A stretch of DNA of 64,000 bases from Ophioderma brevispina (taxonomy: Eukaryota; Echinodermata; Ophiuroidea; Amphilepidida; Ophiodermatidae). Position 1 is the stretch's first letter, and every line of letters starts with the position of its first letter. Under the pieces are notes generated by a model. That model did no database searches and was not told the DNA's origin. It was given only the letters and a program-made list of their open reading frames with translations. The DNA is taken from NCBI GenBank assembly GCA_023653785.1, contig JAMKCH010071899.1:1-64000 (forward strand), given 5' to 3'. Below, one piece after another: positions 22,700 through 34,429 of the stretch. The translations under genes were made by a program, and so were the position numbers.

Positions 22700-23035
22700 T
22701 GTGTTCTGAATGTCTTTGGGACCCCCCCCCTGATTTTTCCGAAGTGGTATTGAATTTTGGATTTCTCGGAAAAGCTGTATTTTCTTATTGTTGCTTGAAT
22801 TTGAGCCTTCAAACATTTTATTTTCAGGTAATAACAAAGGATAACCTGTTTTAATGGTTAACACCAATATTAGCACAGTATGAATAGTGCTTTTGCAATA
22901 TGCATTATTGCTTTTAATATCAAAATTGCAAGTTTGTTTCCCACGGTACTTGATAAGGAGTATGTGCAAGAACCTGACTTTCATATCCACTGGGAACACA
23001 ATAAGCATAAATTGTGAAAAGCACATTAATCTTTC
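22700..23035. mobile_element. MITE family B, decayed copy
   Basis: Shares the order of phrases with the copies at 24.5 and 25.0 kb: 'gtctttgggacccccccc', 'tttgagccttcaaa', 'gttttaatggttaacaccaatattagcacagtat', 'tgcattattgctt'. The ends are eroded. Confidence 0.7.
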
Positions 23036-23099
23036 TATCAAGTTGACACAAGTATGACTTGAACTTCTGGAAGGATTCATTTTGATTTGATTAAATTTT

Positions 23100-24380
23100 G
23101 TCAAAGAAACACTTATAAATGGGACTCTGTATGTTTAATTAATTTTGTACAGCCTTTTGTTGCATCGTTGCAACTCTCAATCCGGTGGAGTTCTTTTTTG
23201 GACGATGAACGATAATCCATTTGTTCATGTATAGCCCCCTGTTTTTTTTTTAAAAACATTTTTAATTGTGTGGTTGAGATACACCCTGTATATTTTAACC
23301 TTTTATTACTGATATAATACGGACGTTCATTAGTTACTATAATATTAATGAGATTTGAAAAATTGATATTTTTGTGTAAATATCACTTACAGGTTGTCCA
23401 GTGTATGCTAATCTATTGAAAAATTGGTACTGGTAATTATCAAGTTTATTTTTAAATTTTTTTGTTTTAACCCGGTTTTTTGTGATCAACTTGAAATACT
23501 GGTGAAATTTTTGGCATTTTGTAATTTATATGAATAGTACGAATGTAAAGACTATTTATAATGGCTTATTGTTTGTAATTTTCTGGAAGTTACATTTTGA
23601 TATAATTGTAATGTTTTATTGTTTGCACTTACAATGCATACTCTGTAGTCTGCTCTTGATCAATTGAGGGGAACTTTGTAAATCCTCGAGTAATTGATAG
23701 TTGTTATTAACATTACTGTTTTTTGTGCGAAGTTGCTGTTTGTTTTAGATTTTTCAAAACTCTTTTGTAATTATTGAACGGTCCTATTTTTGTTCTTAGT
23801 CTTAATATACATTGCTACAAACTAATTTGTGCATTATAATATTTACATGTGATTGCATTGTTCTATTGCTAACATTAAAATTTCTTAAAAACAAAAAAAC
23901 TTTTTATTTTTTTTATTTTTTTTATTTTTTGTATTGTATTTGAAAAACAGTTAGATTGCATTTTGGGATTTTTTTTGCTACAGTCGAAGTTGAACTATTG
24001 CTATGCCGACGAAAATAAAAACCCTGTTTTATGGACTTGACTGACCTTGATTTTCAGTTTTGCAGAATTTTGTTTTGTTTTTGCAAAAATCATGTAAAAT
24101 CAGTCTGTTTTTAGCCCAAATTTTTGAATTTCGGCAAATTTTGTTTAGAAAACTTGTGAAAAAAATTCATGTTTTCTCTTGATTTTTCAGATGTTTTGGT
24201 ATTTTTAGGCCAATTTTGAGCTCCAGAAAAGAAAAGAAATTAAAAGAAGAAAAAAATTCGCTTGACCGACCGACCCTACCCGAAAGGTCCGCTTGCCGTA
24301 AAAAACAGGGTTTTCTTTTTTTGTCACTTAATGGCATGTTTTATAACAAAGTACCCATGGAGTTCTCATCATTAACCCTA
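23100..24380. other. T-rich intron without recognised features
   Basis: Includes a TTTTATTTTT run near 23,905-23,930. No coding or repeat structure is identified apart from simple sequence. Confidence 0.45.
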
Positions 24381-24520
24381 ACCTCTTCTTTCTTCAGTAG
24401 GTAACTACTATACAGAAAAGCAGACAAGCATATCTTTTGTTGTACACTTCATCTTTTTTCTCTGTTCAGTTGATAACTACCAAACAGATCAAAACAGTAC
24501 AAGCATATCTTATGAAACTA

Positions 24521-24866
24521 ATAAAGGTTGGTTCCGATCGTCTTTGGGACCCCCCCCCCCCCGATTACCTGAAAGTAGTATCAATTTTGATATCAGTTGA
24601 AAGGCCATATTTTTTCTCATTGTTGTCCTGAAATTTGAGCCCTCAAATCCATTTCATCCCAAGATATAAACCAAAAACTATTGTTTTAGTGGTTAACCAT
24701 CAATATTAGCCACAGTATTGATTAGGGCTTTGCAAATGCATTATCGTGTTTATCATCAAAACCACACGTTTGTTCCCATGGTATTTAATGGTCGGTGTGT
24801 GTGCTAGGGCCTAGGCTTTTATATCAATAGAGTGCACAATACACAAATCGGAACAAGCACCTTTAA
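24521..24866. mobile_element. MITE family B, copy 2
   Basis: Ends aaaggttggttccgatcg and cggaacaagcacctttaa are inverted repeats, with TTAA on the right (left degraded to ATAA). A run of about 14 C follows gtctttgggacc. No coding capacity. Confidence 0.82.
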
Positions 24867-24983
24867 AGTATATAAGAATGTACAAAACTTTACAAACTAT
24901 TTTGTACATTTCAGACCCTTTTTCTCTTTCAGTAGATAACTACCATACAGACCAAAAGAGTACAATCATATCATATGAAACTA

Positions 24984-25341
24984 TTAAAGGTGCGTGTTCC
25001 GATCGTCTTGGGACCCACCGATTTACCTGAAAGTAGTTTCGATTTTGATATCAGTTGAAAGGCCATATTTTTTCTCATTGTTGTCCTGAAATTTGAGCCC
25101 TCAATCCATTAATTCCGAAAATATAAACCAAAAACTACTGTTTTAGTGGTTAACAATCAAGATTAACACTGTGAGTTTTGAATAGGGCTTGACAACATGC
25201 ATTATTGCGTCTACAATCAAAACACCATAAAAAAACTGCAAGGTTGTTTCTCACGGTACCTAAGGGGTGTTTGTATAAGTGCCAGGCTCTCATATCAATT
25301 AGAGAGCACAATACACATAAATCTGAAACAAGCACTTGAAA
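24984..25341. mobile_element. MITE family B, copy 3
   Basis: The left end TTAAAGGTGCGTGTTCCGAT is the clearest terminus of the family in this window. The right end is gaaacaagcacttgaaag. It is the partner of copy 2 in the tandem duplication. Confidence 0.82.
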
Positions 25342-25399
25342 GTATACAAAAAATGTACAAAACTTACAAATATTTGTACACTTCAGTATGTATGTATGC

Positions 25400-26600
25400 T
25401 GAGTGTACAAAGATGATGGGCCAAAATAAATTGAAAAGTTTGGAATATCAAAAAGTGACTTTTATACCCCCCTCCCTTTAACATACACCTTATCTGTATT
25501 GCACATCATTTGTATGTACATGTACTTCCACTCCGAATTGACCAATTCAAATGACAGTGTCTCCAGAAATGACAGAATTTGAGCTTCTTGTCCAAGAAAA
25601 AGGTTGGTGGTTTCTTTTGTGTAAACCTGACTTTAATGCTCCTTTTAGTCACAAAGTGTTAGAACGTAGGGGTGTTGCATGATTATGAAATGTCTTGGGG
25701 TTCTTAAATATCGAACACTTTATCCTAAGTACTGACATGTGTACAAGTGCGGTATAGGCATATTGCTATGCATCATAGGATTGATTCAAAACACCCTTTG
25801 GGCCAATTGCTAACATGAGGTGTGTTTAAGCTTTTCATAGTGCTTTTTACTATTATTTTAAAGTTTACAGTAAAGAGGTGATCACAAATTTGACCAGTTC
25901 AAGAAATTAGTACTTCTAAACATGTTGGTTTGCGGGGTTGATTTCCACTTTTCATTTGGAATGTTCATTGAAACAGAACATTGAGGAAAGTGCATGATCC
26001 TTGTGCATTTGACAGGAGCATGTAATGAACATTCAAATTAGCAATATATGAAGCTATTTAAGAATGAATGTTTTTGAATTTCTTGACCGATCAAGGTCTG
26101 ATTTTCTGTAGCTGAAAACTTAAGAAAAAAGGCTAATGAAAAGTAAAGCGAATAATCTTGGAAAATGCAAAGTTTTGACCTAATATGTCAATTGAGGAAT
26201 TGACCATTTCATTTAACTTTCAAAATAAGCGGTTTTAAGTTTAAAGATCAAATAACTTGGACAAAATGTCTGTTATTTTAATTAGAGTGGTTTGATGTTC
26301 AAATTCACTCAGTTACAAAATTATGAAGCATTTCACACATGAGGGTGCTGAACTTTTTATTGGCTGAGGCAAAAGAAATGTCATTGCACGTTGGGATAGG
26401 TGCATGTGCTCTATAAAATCCCAGCTCTATGTTAACTTAAGTTCAATGTATAGTCTACTTCGATTTCAGTGTTTATTCCTGAGGTGGAGAGTTCAATGAG
26501 TCGATTATCTGGTTCAACTGTTCTGGTAACTTGGTACGAATATGATTAATAGAACATCCTATGACATAATTCAAAACAGATTTTTGAGTTAAAGTGACAA
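25400..26600. other. Intron without recognised features
   Basis: AT-rich, mostly unique-looking sequence. No splice-bounded open frame or repeat family was found. Confidence 0.45.
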
Positions 26601-26604
26601 GAAC

Positions 26605-26872
26605 CAATAAAGTAATCCCACTTACATTAGCAAAGGAAGAATATGTGACTGTTGATTTCACGTATGTGTGTTTAAATCCATTTAAGTTTGTTAATAGCAC
26701 AGGCATAGGTCAAACCTTTTTCACATGAGATTTGGACCAAGACCAATAAATGCTAATCCACTACATTAGCAAAGGAAGACTATGTACTTTTTGATTTCAC
26801 GTATGTGTGTTTTAAATCCATTTAAGTTTGTTAATAGCACAGGCATAGGTCAACCTTTTTCCACATGAGATA
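26605..26872. repeat. Tandem duplication of about 130 bp
   Basis: 'cattagcaaaggaagaatat..gatttcacgtatgtgtgtttaaatccatttaagtttgttaatagcacaggcataggtcaa' occurs twice in a row. The two differ mainly in homopolymer lengths (gtgtttaaa against gtgttttaaa). It is either a recent duplication or an assembly echo. Confidence 0.88.
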
Positions 26873-27962
26873 ACCACCAACAAATGATTAACATGGTCCC
26901 GAAGTGTGTTTTGTGCTTTTTGGCAAGTGGTTCCTCCCTTTGAAATGTTCAGATGCTGGTTGTTCAGTGGTGGTGGCAAGACGATCTCTTCTATCTGCCT
27001 TGCGTCACTTTGATTGTTGTTTTGACTGTGTGATCTCGATGAGACTTTCCGTTTGTGTGCCTGTTCTTGTAACTTATCTTCTGAAATCTTGAGTTTCTAG
27101 TCCGCAAGTTGTAATATGGTTATGTCATGCTGTATTACTGAAAAAAATTGAAGAAATCAGTAAAATCAGATTTTTGGTGTTTTTTAAAAAAAAAAAAAAA
27201 AAAATATATAACTTTGAAATTAATTTGATCAGAAGTAACATAATAGGGACACAATTGGATATATTTACACTACTGTTTGTACGGTCCACGTATGAAGTGA
27301 AATGCCAGATTAATTTAATTTACGCTTCAATTCTACATTTTTGTTTTAAAATGAATGTTTTCTGTTTGAAAAATGCACTATTTATGATAACAAAGTAAAA
27401 CATTCACAATATTTTCTGCTGATTGCACGCTATTTTATCGGCTTGAGAAAAATAGAAATCTTGTTGATATAAGTACACAGGTGTCTTGAAATAAGTAATC
27501 AGTGAATGACATAACTACCTTCAGTTATAGTGTTGAGATCTGCCCCAGTTATTAATCGATCGTTACTGCTTTTCTACTGGACCATTATATAATCCGATTT
27601 TTCCGACCAGGAGTACTTTAATATCCTGAGACACCTGTTTTTATCAATTGACTTCTCAGTTATACAACGTCACCAATGCCGAGCACCGTCCCAATGCTGA
27701 ACATGGCGAATCCATGGGCAACATTTATAGTTAATTCGGCTATAGGCAATCTATTATTGCAGTAGATATTTTTTCTTTCGAGGATCGCAAGAAAAGAAAC
27801 ATCTTTTAAAACATACTTAAATTTAAAATTAGTCTGTTAGTACTTTAACAACATGTAATTTTGATGAGTTGGTTATATTTTGAATATTGCTTGTTTTTCC
27901 TTTTCTGTAATATCAGTTTGAAGAAGAAATTACAGGGATTCTACAGAGTTATCCTACACTTA

Positions 27963-28335
27963 CAAGGGGGTGGTCTGTGATTTAACAAAGTTTTCATCTT
28001 GATAGAATGGTGTTTAACAAAAAAATGCATTTTAATGTTTTGAGCCAACATTTCAATCGGTTTTCGTGTGACAGCTAAAACGTAATTTTGTAACCCCCAT
28101 AGGGGTACTGTGTAAAACTAATATTCGTTGAACCCAAAATGGAGTACACTTTAGCTCATAACACCACAAACAAAACATCATTTGGCCCTAGGATTTTGCA
28201 CAGGGTGTATTTAGTAAATGATTTATTAAAAATAGTGCCTGTCGTTCCGGAACCAAAATTTGACTCTTTTGAGTAAGAATTTGGGATTCAGGGGATGAGG
28301 CTATATTACGATCGCGGCTATAGATCTTTTTAAAC
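27963..28335. mobile_element. MITE family C, decayed copy
   Basis: Matches the copies at 53,808 and 56,529 over 'catttcaatcggttttcgtg', 'gtaacccccatagg', 'actgtgtaaaactaatattc', 'gctcataac' and 'cgatcgcggcta'. Ends are eroded. Confidence 0.7.
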
Positions 28336-28755
28336 TATTCATGCACATTTTCCAAATATTTTCATTCTTTGGAAAAAATACTGATGGTGTTCTTGGAAGT
28401 TACAGATTGCACTCTTTCTGAAGTATTTCCCCAAATTTTATTAAAATGAGATATTTTTTTCCAAGCGTTTATTTGGTGCGTCATTTTGGATGACGGGGGG
28501 ATGGGAATTATTTGTAAGTGGTGATGAAGTCCCTTTTTTATTCTATATGAGACATGAATCTACTTTTCAATCAAGTTGAAAACATTTTCACTGATTTCCT
28601 TTTAATCATGATGACCACTAAATGGAATTTGTGCGTTCATTATTGTATTTGATAGCTTTGGAATTCTTTACATAGATGTCATGGATGAAGCTGACTGATT
28701 CAATTAGCTTACCTTAAGTGAAGGGTTATAATTATAAATTTTGGTGAGTACTTAC

Positions 28756-28817
28756 TCATCAACGTTCCAATGCCATCAATTTCTATTCCCATTGGAGAGT
28801 CCTGGCTGGTATTCAAT
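28756..28817 (-). other. Exon-like island, possible nested gene
   Basis: 62 bp with acceptor TTTTTTATAATAG and a perfect GTAAGT donor. Only one frame is open: LNTSQDSPMGIEIDGIGTLM. It resembles the ABCC loop N-R-x-x-T-x-x-D superficially, but phase and order exclude it from the transporter, since exon E already joins exon F. Family unknown. Confidence 0.35.
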
Positions 28818-29219
28818 CTATTATAAAAAAGTGGTGTAAAGAGTTGCTAATCTTCTAGTGTTATGGAGGTGTTTTTTTCCAAATTAAATGGGTATACTTT
28901 GCAATGTTGCATCACATTATTATCATGTTGCTAGTACCAACTTCCATGTTCGCATCACAGCTATCATGATTCTGAAATTTTCATTTTAACCAAAAATGAA
29001 TAATTTCTACAAGACATAATGACCTCAGGACTATGAATGCTTGACTTCCTTATTGGTGACCCCGCATAAGATGTGTCCATGGTATAATCAAAGCAAGTTA
29101 CGTATAAACTTAAATGATTTATCACTGCACTAAAAAGACTTTACTCAAAGTGTAACCCTATTCATGTTTGTTAGTGACTCTAAATGATCTTTGATTGAAC
29201 TTTGCCTTACATAAACCCA

Positions 29220-29620
29220 CTGGCCGTACTGAGGCTTAGTCGATCCAGAGGGGGCAAATTTCAAGGGGGGGTTTTGTCCCGCCCAGAGAGGGGCAACAAA
29301 ATTGCAAATGTCCACAGTGATTTGCTCCCAATAAAGTCTGTGTGAACTTGAAAAAAATGTGCGTGTAAGGGTTGTAGTGGGCGAAAATTGTCAGATGGAC
29401 TTGAATTTTGCCCAACTTCTGGCTGAATATTCTCCCAAAGAGGATAAAACGCACATTTTGGCCCATACGTCCCGCATTTAGAGCCAGAGGGGGCACACTT
29501 GCCTCCCCTTGCCCCCCCCCTTGAATAATATGCGGAAAGGCATTGTGTGGAAAGGAATGCGCCCCCGTAGCGATCGCGTGTTCAATTTTTTTTGTCTTTG
29601 CGAGCACTCGAAAAATACCC
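29220..29620. repeat. Dispersed repeat with G/C-rich gggggc blocks
   Basis: Contains runs such as agggggcaaatttcaagggg and ttgcctccccttgcccccc. A 129-codon frame exists on the minus strand, but the composition (mirror-like G and C blocks) indicates a repeat rather than a gene. Confidence 0.5.
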
Positions 29621-30139
29621 AACAATTACATTAACCAAAAAAAACATTCAATTTTTTTGGTAGGTCTATAGGTTTAGACCCAATCACGAACATATTCATA
29701 ACAAAACATAGTAACGGGACCCTCTAGATGAAAAATTCCATAGAAACCCCTTAGTTTTGGAGATATTTGAGATTTAGTTTAATATGCATAATTTGCTAGA
29801 CGATGATGTTAATCTCTCGCTAGACTTAATTAGATAATATCTTTCGCGTTCTGTGACACAGACTACCACACTTCTGGGACTGTCGTAGAATGACATTTGA
29901 TTCATATATGAACTAAGACTTGCTGCTGATTAGGTGCTCAGAATGAGTGATTTGGTTTGTCTCTGATGTGGGTGAATTGAAAGTTAAGTTTAAAATCTTA
30001 AACTTAAATCTGAAGTTTTAGTTCATTTCTGTATATTGACGCAAGGCTTTTGTTCTATTAATTAAGAAGCCTTTTACTGATTGTTGCTCTTTGAACTATT
30101 TACATTTCGGCTTATGTACGGTCGAGTGGTAGTCGCCCT

Positions 30140-31165
30140 GAATGCTAGCACACAGTTTGAAACACATCATCAAGTACAAAAGGTTTTGAGTGATTAAATA
30201 TGTGGACCAGACTGACAGGACACCCTGAAACGTGATTATTAAGGGCCGCAAAGTGGTTGCCTTAGGAGAGGGGGCCAAAACAAAGTTGTACAGGCGTCAA
30301 TTTGTAAATTGATCAATATGTTGAAAAGCACACCATGTTATGTTGCCTAACCATAAGGGATTCAGAAAAGGTATTTATAGTTTGTAATATGTTACAGCCC
30401 TCCTAACTAATAAGTTTCAGATGTGATAGCGCTTAAAAAACAGCAAAAATCAATAAAAAGGGTCCAAATTTCATTGCTACAGGGTCAAATTTTAAATTTG
30501 CTACGATTTGGATAAAAAAATGTGTTTGCAAATTATCTGGATGGAGTGGAGGAGTTCATAGGATTAAAAAATATGAAGGAATAGTTTGACTGTCTTAAAT
30601 GCTTTCTTAGTTTCCGATGTGGGGGCCACAGTCCACACAGGGAGGTTCAACGTCCATTGCATTAATGGGGATTGATCCTGTTACCCCCCCTACTTTCTTC
30701 TTATTGCATTAGGCATTTGGACAAGAAAAGCTATTCCTTAATTTGATAATATGAGCGCCCTCCACCAAGTAATTTGCACCATTTTTTATCCAAATCTGTG
30801 AGGCAATTTTAAATTTGACCCCATGGCTTTTTCTTCTGGTGTGTAAAATAAAGTGACCTTTTTAGATTTTTGATTTGTTTTAGCCTTAAATCTGAAACTT
30901 TGTGTTCTTGTACATATTACAAACTATAATTTCTGAATCCTTAATGGTTAGACAAATACATGGGTGCTTTTCAACCATATTTGGTTCAAGTTACAAATTC
31001 TGACCCATGTACAAAACTTTGTTTGGCCCCACCCTCCCTTAAGGCACACCCACTTGATGGACAATTAAGAATCCACTCGTTTCAGGGGTTTCTGTCAGGT
31101 TCTGTTCAACACTATTTAATCACTCAAACCTTTTGTACTTGAGATGTGTTACAATGTGTGCTAGC
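30140..31165. repeat. Large inverted repeat, arms about 450 bp
   Basis: The left arm (30,140 to about 30,610) and right arm (about 30,690 to 31,165) are diverged reverse complements. Examples are caagtacaaaaggttttgag against ctcaaaccttttgtacttga, and taaccataagggattcagaa against ttctgaatccttaatggtta. The loop is about 80 bp. Likely a foldback element or two head-to-head copies. No coding capacity. Confidence 0.85.
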
Positions 31166-31436
31166 TCCTGGGGTTAATGGAAAAGGAAAAAAAAGGGGAT
31201 ATAGACACATCTAAGAGTTTTTATTGGTTATAGTACAGTTTTCTGCTTTGACGTTAACGGTATTCTTAAGGTATTGCACAATAAATTGCGTGGTTGTCAA
31301 TTTGTTTTTGGTGAGCTATAAATAATGAACCTTTACTGTTGTCATTTGGCAGTGTGACTTCAGTTGTGTCTTATGTTGTACAACGTAAAACTTCCAAGTT
31401 AGTTTATCAATTTATCTCTCTCTCTATTGGAGGTGT

Positions 31437-31620
31437 TGATTGTGTTGCTTGTTATCTGCCGAATCCGCCCCACCAATTGCGCAGATTTTTTTAGCAGACT
31501 TGTCGGTTCTGCAAAACCAAATCTCTGCGTTGGCCTACTGTCCATGCCAATTTTCGGATGCTTCAACATCGGAAACCGTTTGTTGAAGTTGCTGCAAACA
31601 ATGGGATAACTGTTATAAAT
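31437..31620. other. Unexplained island of higher GC
   Basis: About 180 bp with balanced composition inside AT-rich intron, next to a TC microsatellite (31,411-31,426). Both strands have open frames (plus: IVLLVICRIRPTNCADFFSR; minus: VCSNFNKRFPMLKHPKIGMD) with no recognised family. It may be a fragment of an element or of a conserved sequence. Confidence 0.35.
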
Positions 31621-32587
31621 AAAACAGAGAAATGAATATATTTTGTGTTAGTATAATCTTGGGGAAAATGATCTTGGTAACTTTAAATAGGGTTGTAGGT
31701 CACACTAGGGGAGCCTGCTCTTGTGTACAGGTCTTTGTAGCTGAGTAGTGTACATGGTTAGAGCAAGCGTATATCGATGTTGTTTTTTCAGACGGTACTG
31801 TAATTCAACCTATATTAGTGCTTAGAGGGCTTCAATCATTCGATTAACATGGCCCAGGCTTGACTTATAATGACCCTTGGATGACTGATTCCATCACACC
31901 AGAATTCACTCAAAACTCATATCACACATCAATATGGCGAAGTAGTGTCCCAATGACTTGCTGTGGATTGACATTTGACCACCAATGATGAAAACATAAC
32001 CACAAAGTTTCGTACGTGTGGAATTATCACTATATAATAATTCAATCTGTATGTTTCAGGACGTTTGTGAAACAATGCTGATTGATGATGATGATGAAAC
32101 AAACAAACTACAAAGTGTTTTTTCGTACTACAGATTGTTTTGCAAAATAGTGTTACAATAAAAATGTATTGTGGATATGGGTGGTAATTCTATTTCAAAG
32201 AGACTAATGTGAAATTTGGAATATAGGTGGGCAATATTGTTTAGGTGATTTTAGTATATGACAAGTTTTATTACAAGAAGTTACATTGCGATGGTTGCAT
32301 TCATCTCTATATTTAAAATGTTGTTTTATCCACTTAAAGGGTTTTTGGTGTTCACGACGGAAAAGTTTTGACATATATTTGCCTATTCTGCTGCTTTTGC
32401 TCAATAATGTTATCCACTTAAAGTCTGGCCGCAATTAACTAAAAATTGGGGATATTTCCAATACGTTTTATAATATTGTGCACAAATCGATAATTGCAAA
32501 CAAAATTAAGTACTTTGCTTCAAGTGCTTATTAAATGGTTGCATATTTCATTATATTCTTGCTCTGTCTGTTCGATTAATGGTTAAC

Positions 32588-33049
32588 GAATATCTTTGAA
32601 AAAAAAAAGTATTCATACGAATTTGTCTCTTTGTATGCCTTGATCCCGAATTGCGTTTTTGTTGTTTCTAGGGTTCTCGTTTACCCACGGGCACCAGTGT
32701 ATGGCCACTTGTGCGATAATTTTGTCCGTTTAAGGACCGGAAAATACAAAATTTCGATTCTGACACAACCCGATTTTTCACGTAGATTGGCCACGCCAGG
32801 GGTTACTAATGGTAACGGTTACAGTGATATGGAATCTCAAACTTTTTGAGTTTAAAAATGGCGGGGCTTTGTGTGGGGGGGGGGTTGGGGGGGCGGTCGC
32901 GGGTAGTGATGGGGGGTCCGACCTGGAGGGGATGAGTGATTTTTGTGTGCATGGTTGAAGTTCGGGTTGATGATTGATTTGTGATTTGTTGATGAGTTGA
33001 TTTGATTGATGATGGTGAGGAGGCTCTGGATCACGAAAAGCCCCCTTAA
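32588..33049. mobile_element. MITE family A, copy 3, with G-rich insertion
   Basis: Matches copy 1 in order: 'ttgatcccgaattgcg', 'gtccgtttaaggaccggaaaatacaaaat', 'ggttactaatggtaacggtt', ending 'ctggatcacgaaaagccccc' + TTAA at 33,046. About 160 bp of G-rich and then TGAT-rich sequence (32,860-33,015) is specific to this copy. The left end is unclear. Confidence 0.72.
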
Positions 33050-33458
33050 ACATGTCTTTAATGCAACAAGCTTTGGAAATTTTTGTGAATTTCATTTTTC
33101 ATATATCATAATTGTAATGTCAGCATGTTTTTTCTTTTTGGACTTGTGGTTGGGTCCACATTCGCTTGATTGCTTATCTTTGGACCGGTTTTTTTGGATA
33201 AATATATACAGAGTTTCTTATTAATTTTTATCAAGATATAGGAGGAGAAGAGTGATTGTGTGGTAGTACTTATCTTTTGGTTGATTTTGATTTTCACAGA
33301 TGGTATTTAGAATCCTTTTGGTCTTTTTAAAGGCACGTAGTAACAAAATTTTGTTTTGTTTAAAACTAATTCTGGGGTAATTTGGATTGGGAGCCCTGTA
33401 GAAAATAATATTCTTCGTAATTCGTATTAACTGAATTGGTCTAAGTGTTGTTACTTAC

Positions 33459-33573
33459 TGCTGCAATGGTGTTGGCTCTCAATTGTGTAGTCTACGTTTA
33501 CTTGGAGAAACCAAGCTTCGGCCCTCTTAAGATCAGCAGCCCTTAATGGAAATTTTTCTCCTTCTGGGAAGAC
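33459..33573 (-). other. Exon-like island, possible nested gene
   Basis: 115 bp with acceptor AATAATACAG and a strong GTAAGT donor. The single open frame, VFPEGEKFPLRAADLKRAEA then WFLQVNVDYTIESQHHCS, is in phase with the island at 43,399-43,450. Balanced amino-acid composition, unlike the surrounding noise, argues for a real exon. I do not recognise the family. Confidence 0.5.
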
Positions 33574-34429
33574 CTGTATTATTGGAATATGAAATGTAAA
33601 GAAGTGGTTGATTATGCTTATGTGAGAATATTAATTTAGGTTTTAGTTACTTTTTTGCAATTCTTTAACATTTAAATTAAGGCAATTCTTTGAAATTATT
33701 GAAACTAATTCATCATTGTAATTTAGAAAAAGAATTAATTAAAAATAGGTTCCTAAAACAAAAAATTAAAAAAAGTTTATTTTCAAGCAGTTTGAATTCT
33801 GCAGTGACGTACAAAGGGAAAGGTAGTGTTCTCAATTCTCAAATTGTCCCTCTTTTGTGAGGCTTCCTTTTTTAAAGAGACCGCAATTGTGTAGGGCAGT
33901 GTTCTAGGAAAAAGTTCTGAATTTTGCCCCTATTGGAAAATGTTTTAGCACTTTTTTGTCTCTTCGATTTGCAAAGTTCTGTTTTCATTACTGGATGCAA
34001 TTGGAAAGATCGGTATCAGTTCAGGTTTTTCATTTTTAGGTCTTTTTATTATATTTGTTAAATCTCATTTCAATGTACTTACTCTGCTTGATTCTGCGGG
34101 TAGTCTTAGGTAGGGTCACATTCTCTCGTACATTTGTGGTGGTGTTAGAGATCTTCACAAACGTCTCTCCTTGGATTTTGTTTCCAATGATTTTGGCACT
34201 CTATTTGTCGCGTGAAAGATAGTTGCTTCCATCAGTTTGGCATTCTTGTCAAACGCGTTAAACACGTAGTTCTGCATTCTTGTGACGGGCTTGGTTAAGG
34301 CGTAAATTAAAACATGATTTTGTCCATCTGTTGACCGAAGATTAAAAAGGAACGGGTGTGAATTCTCTATTGGTGAACAAACGTGTTTTGATTTTGAATA
34401 AGATACAGCAATCGATTTGTTATGCACGT

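Larger units (their letters stand above)
24435..25400. repeat. Tandem duplication (about 470 bp) that includes a MITE
   Basis: Two consecutive units each carry 'ctctttcagt(t/a)gataactaccaaacagatcaaaa', then 'tatgaaactaataaagg', a family B MITE and 'gtatataagaatgtacaaaactttacaaa'. A partial third start lies at 24,385-24,430. The flanks were duplicated with the MITE, so it spread by tandem duplication, not by two insertions. Confidence 0.82.

Noticed and set aside
28756..28817. Island LNTSQDSPMGIEIDGIGTLM as an ABCC loop exon (N-R-x-x-T-x-x-D)
   Set aside because: Exon E at 53,358 already supplies this loop and joins exon F in phase 0. The island has incompatible phases for insertion there.
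29236..29625. 129-codon minus-strand frame
   Set aside because: It lies across a dispersed repeat with alternating G and C runs; the translation is a by-product of composition, with no domain and no splice context.
32870..32910. G-rich run as a possible G-quadruplex regulator
   Set aside because: It is found only in one copy of a MITE, within a simple-sequence insertion; homopolymer length may be unreliable.
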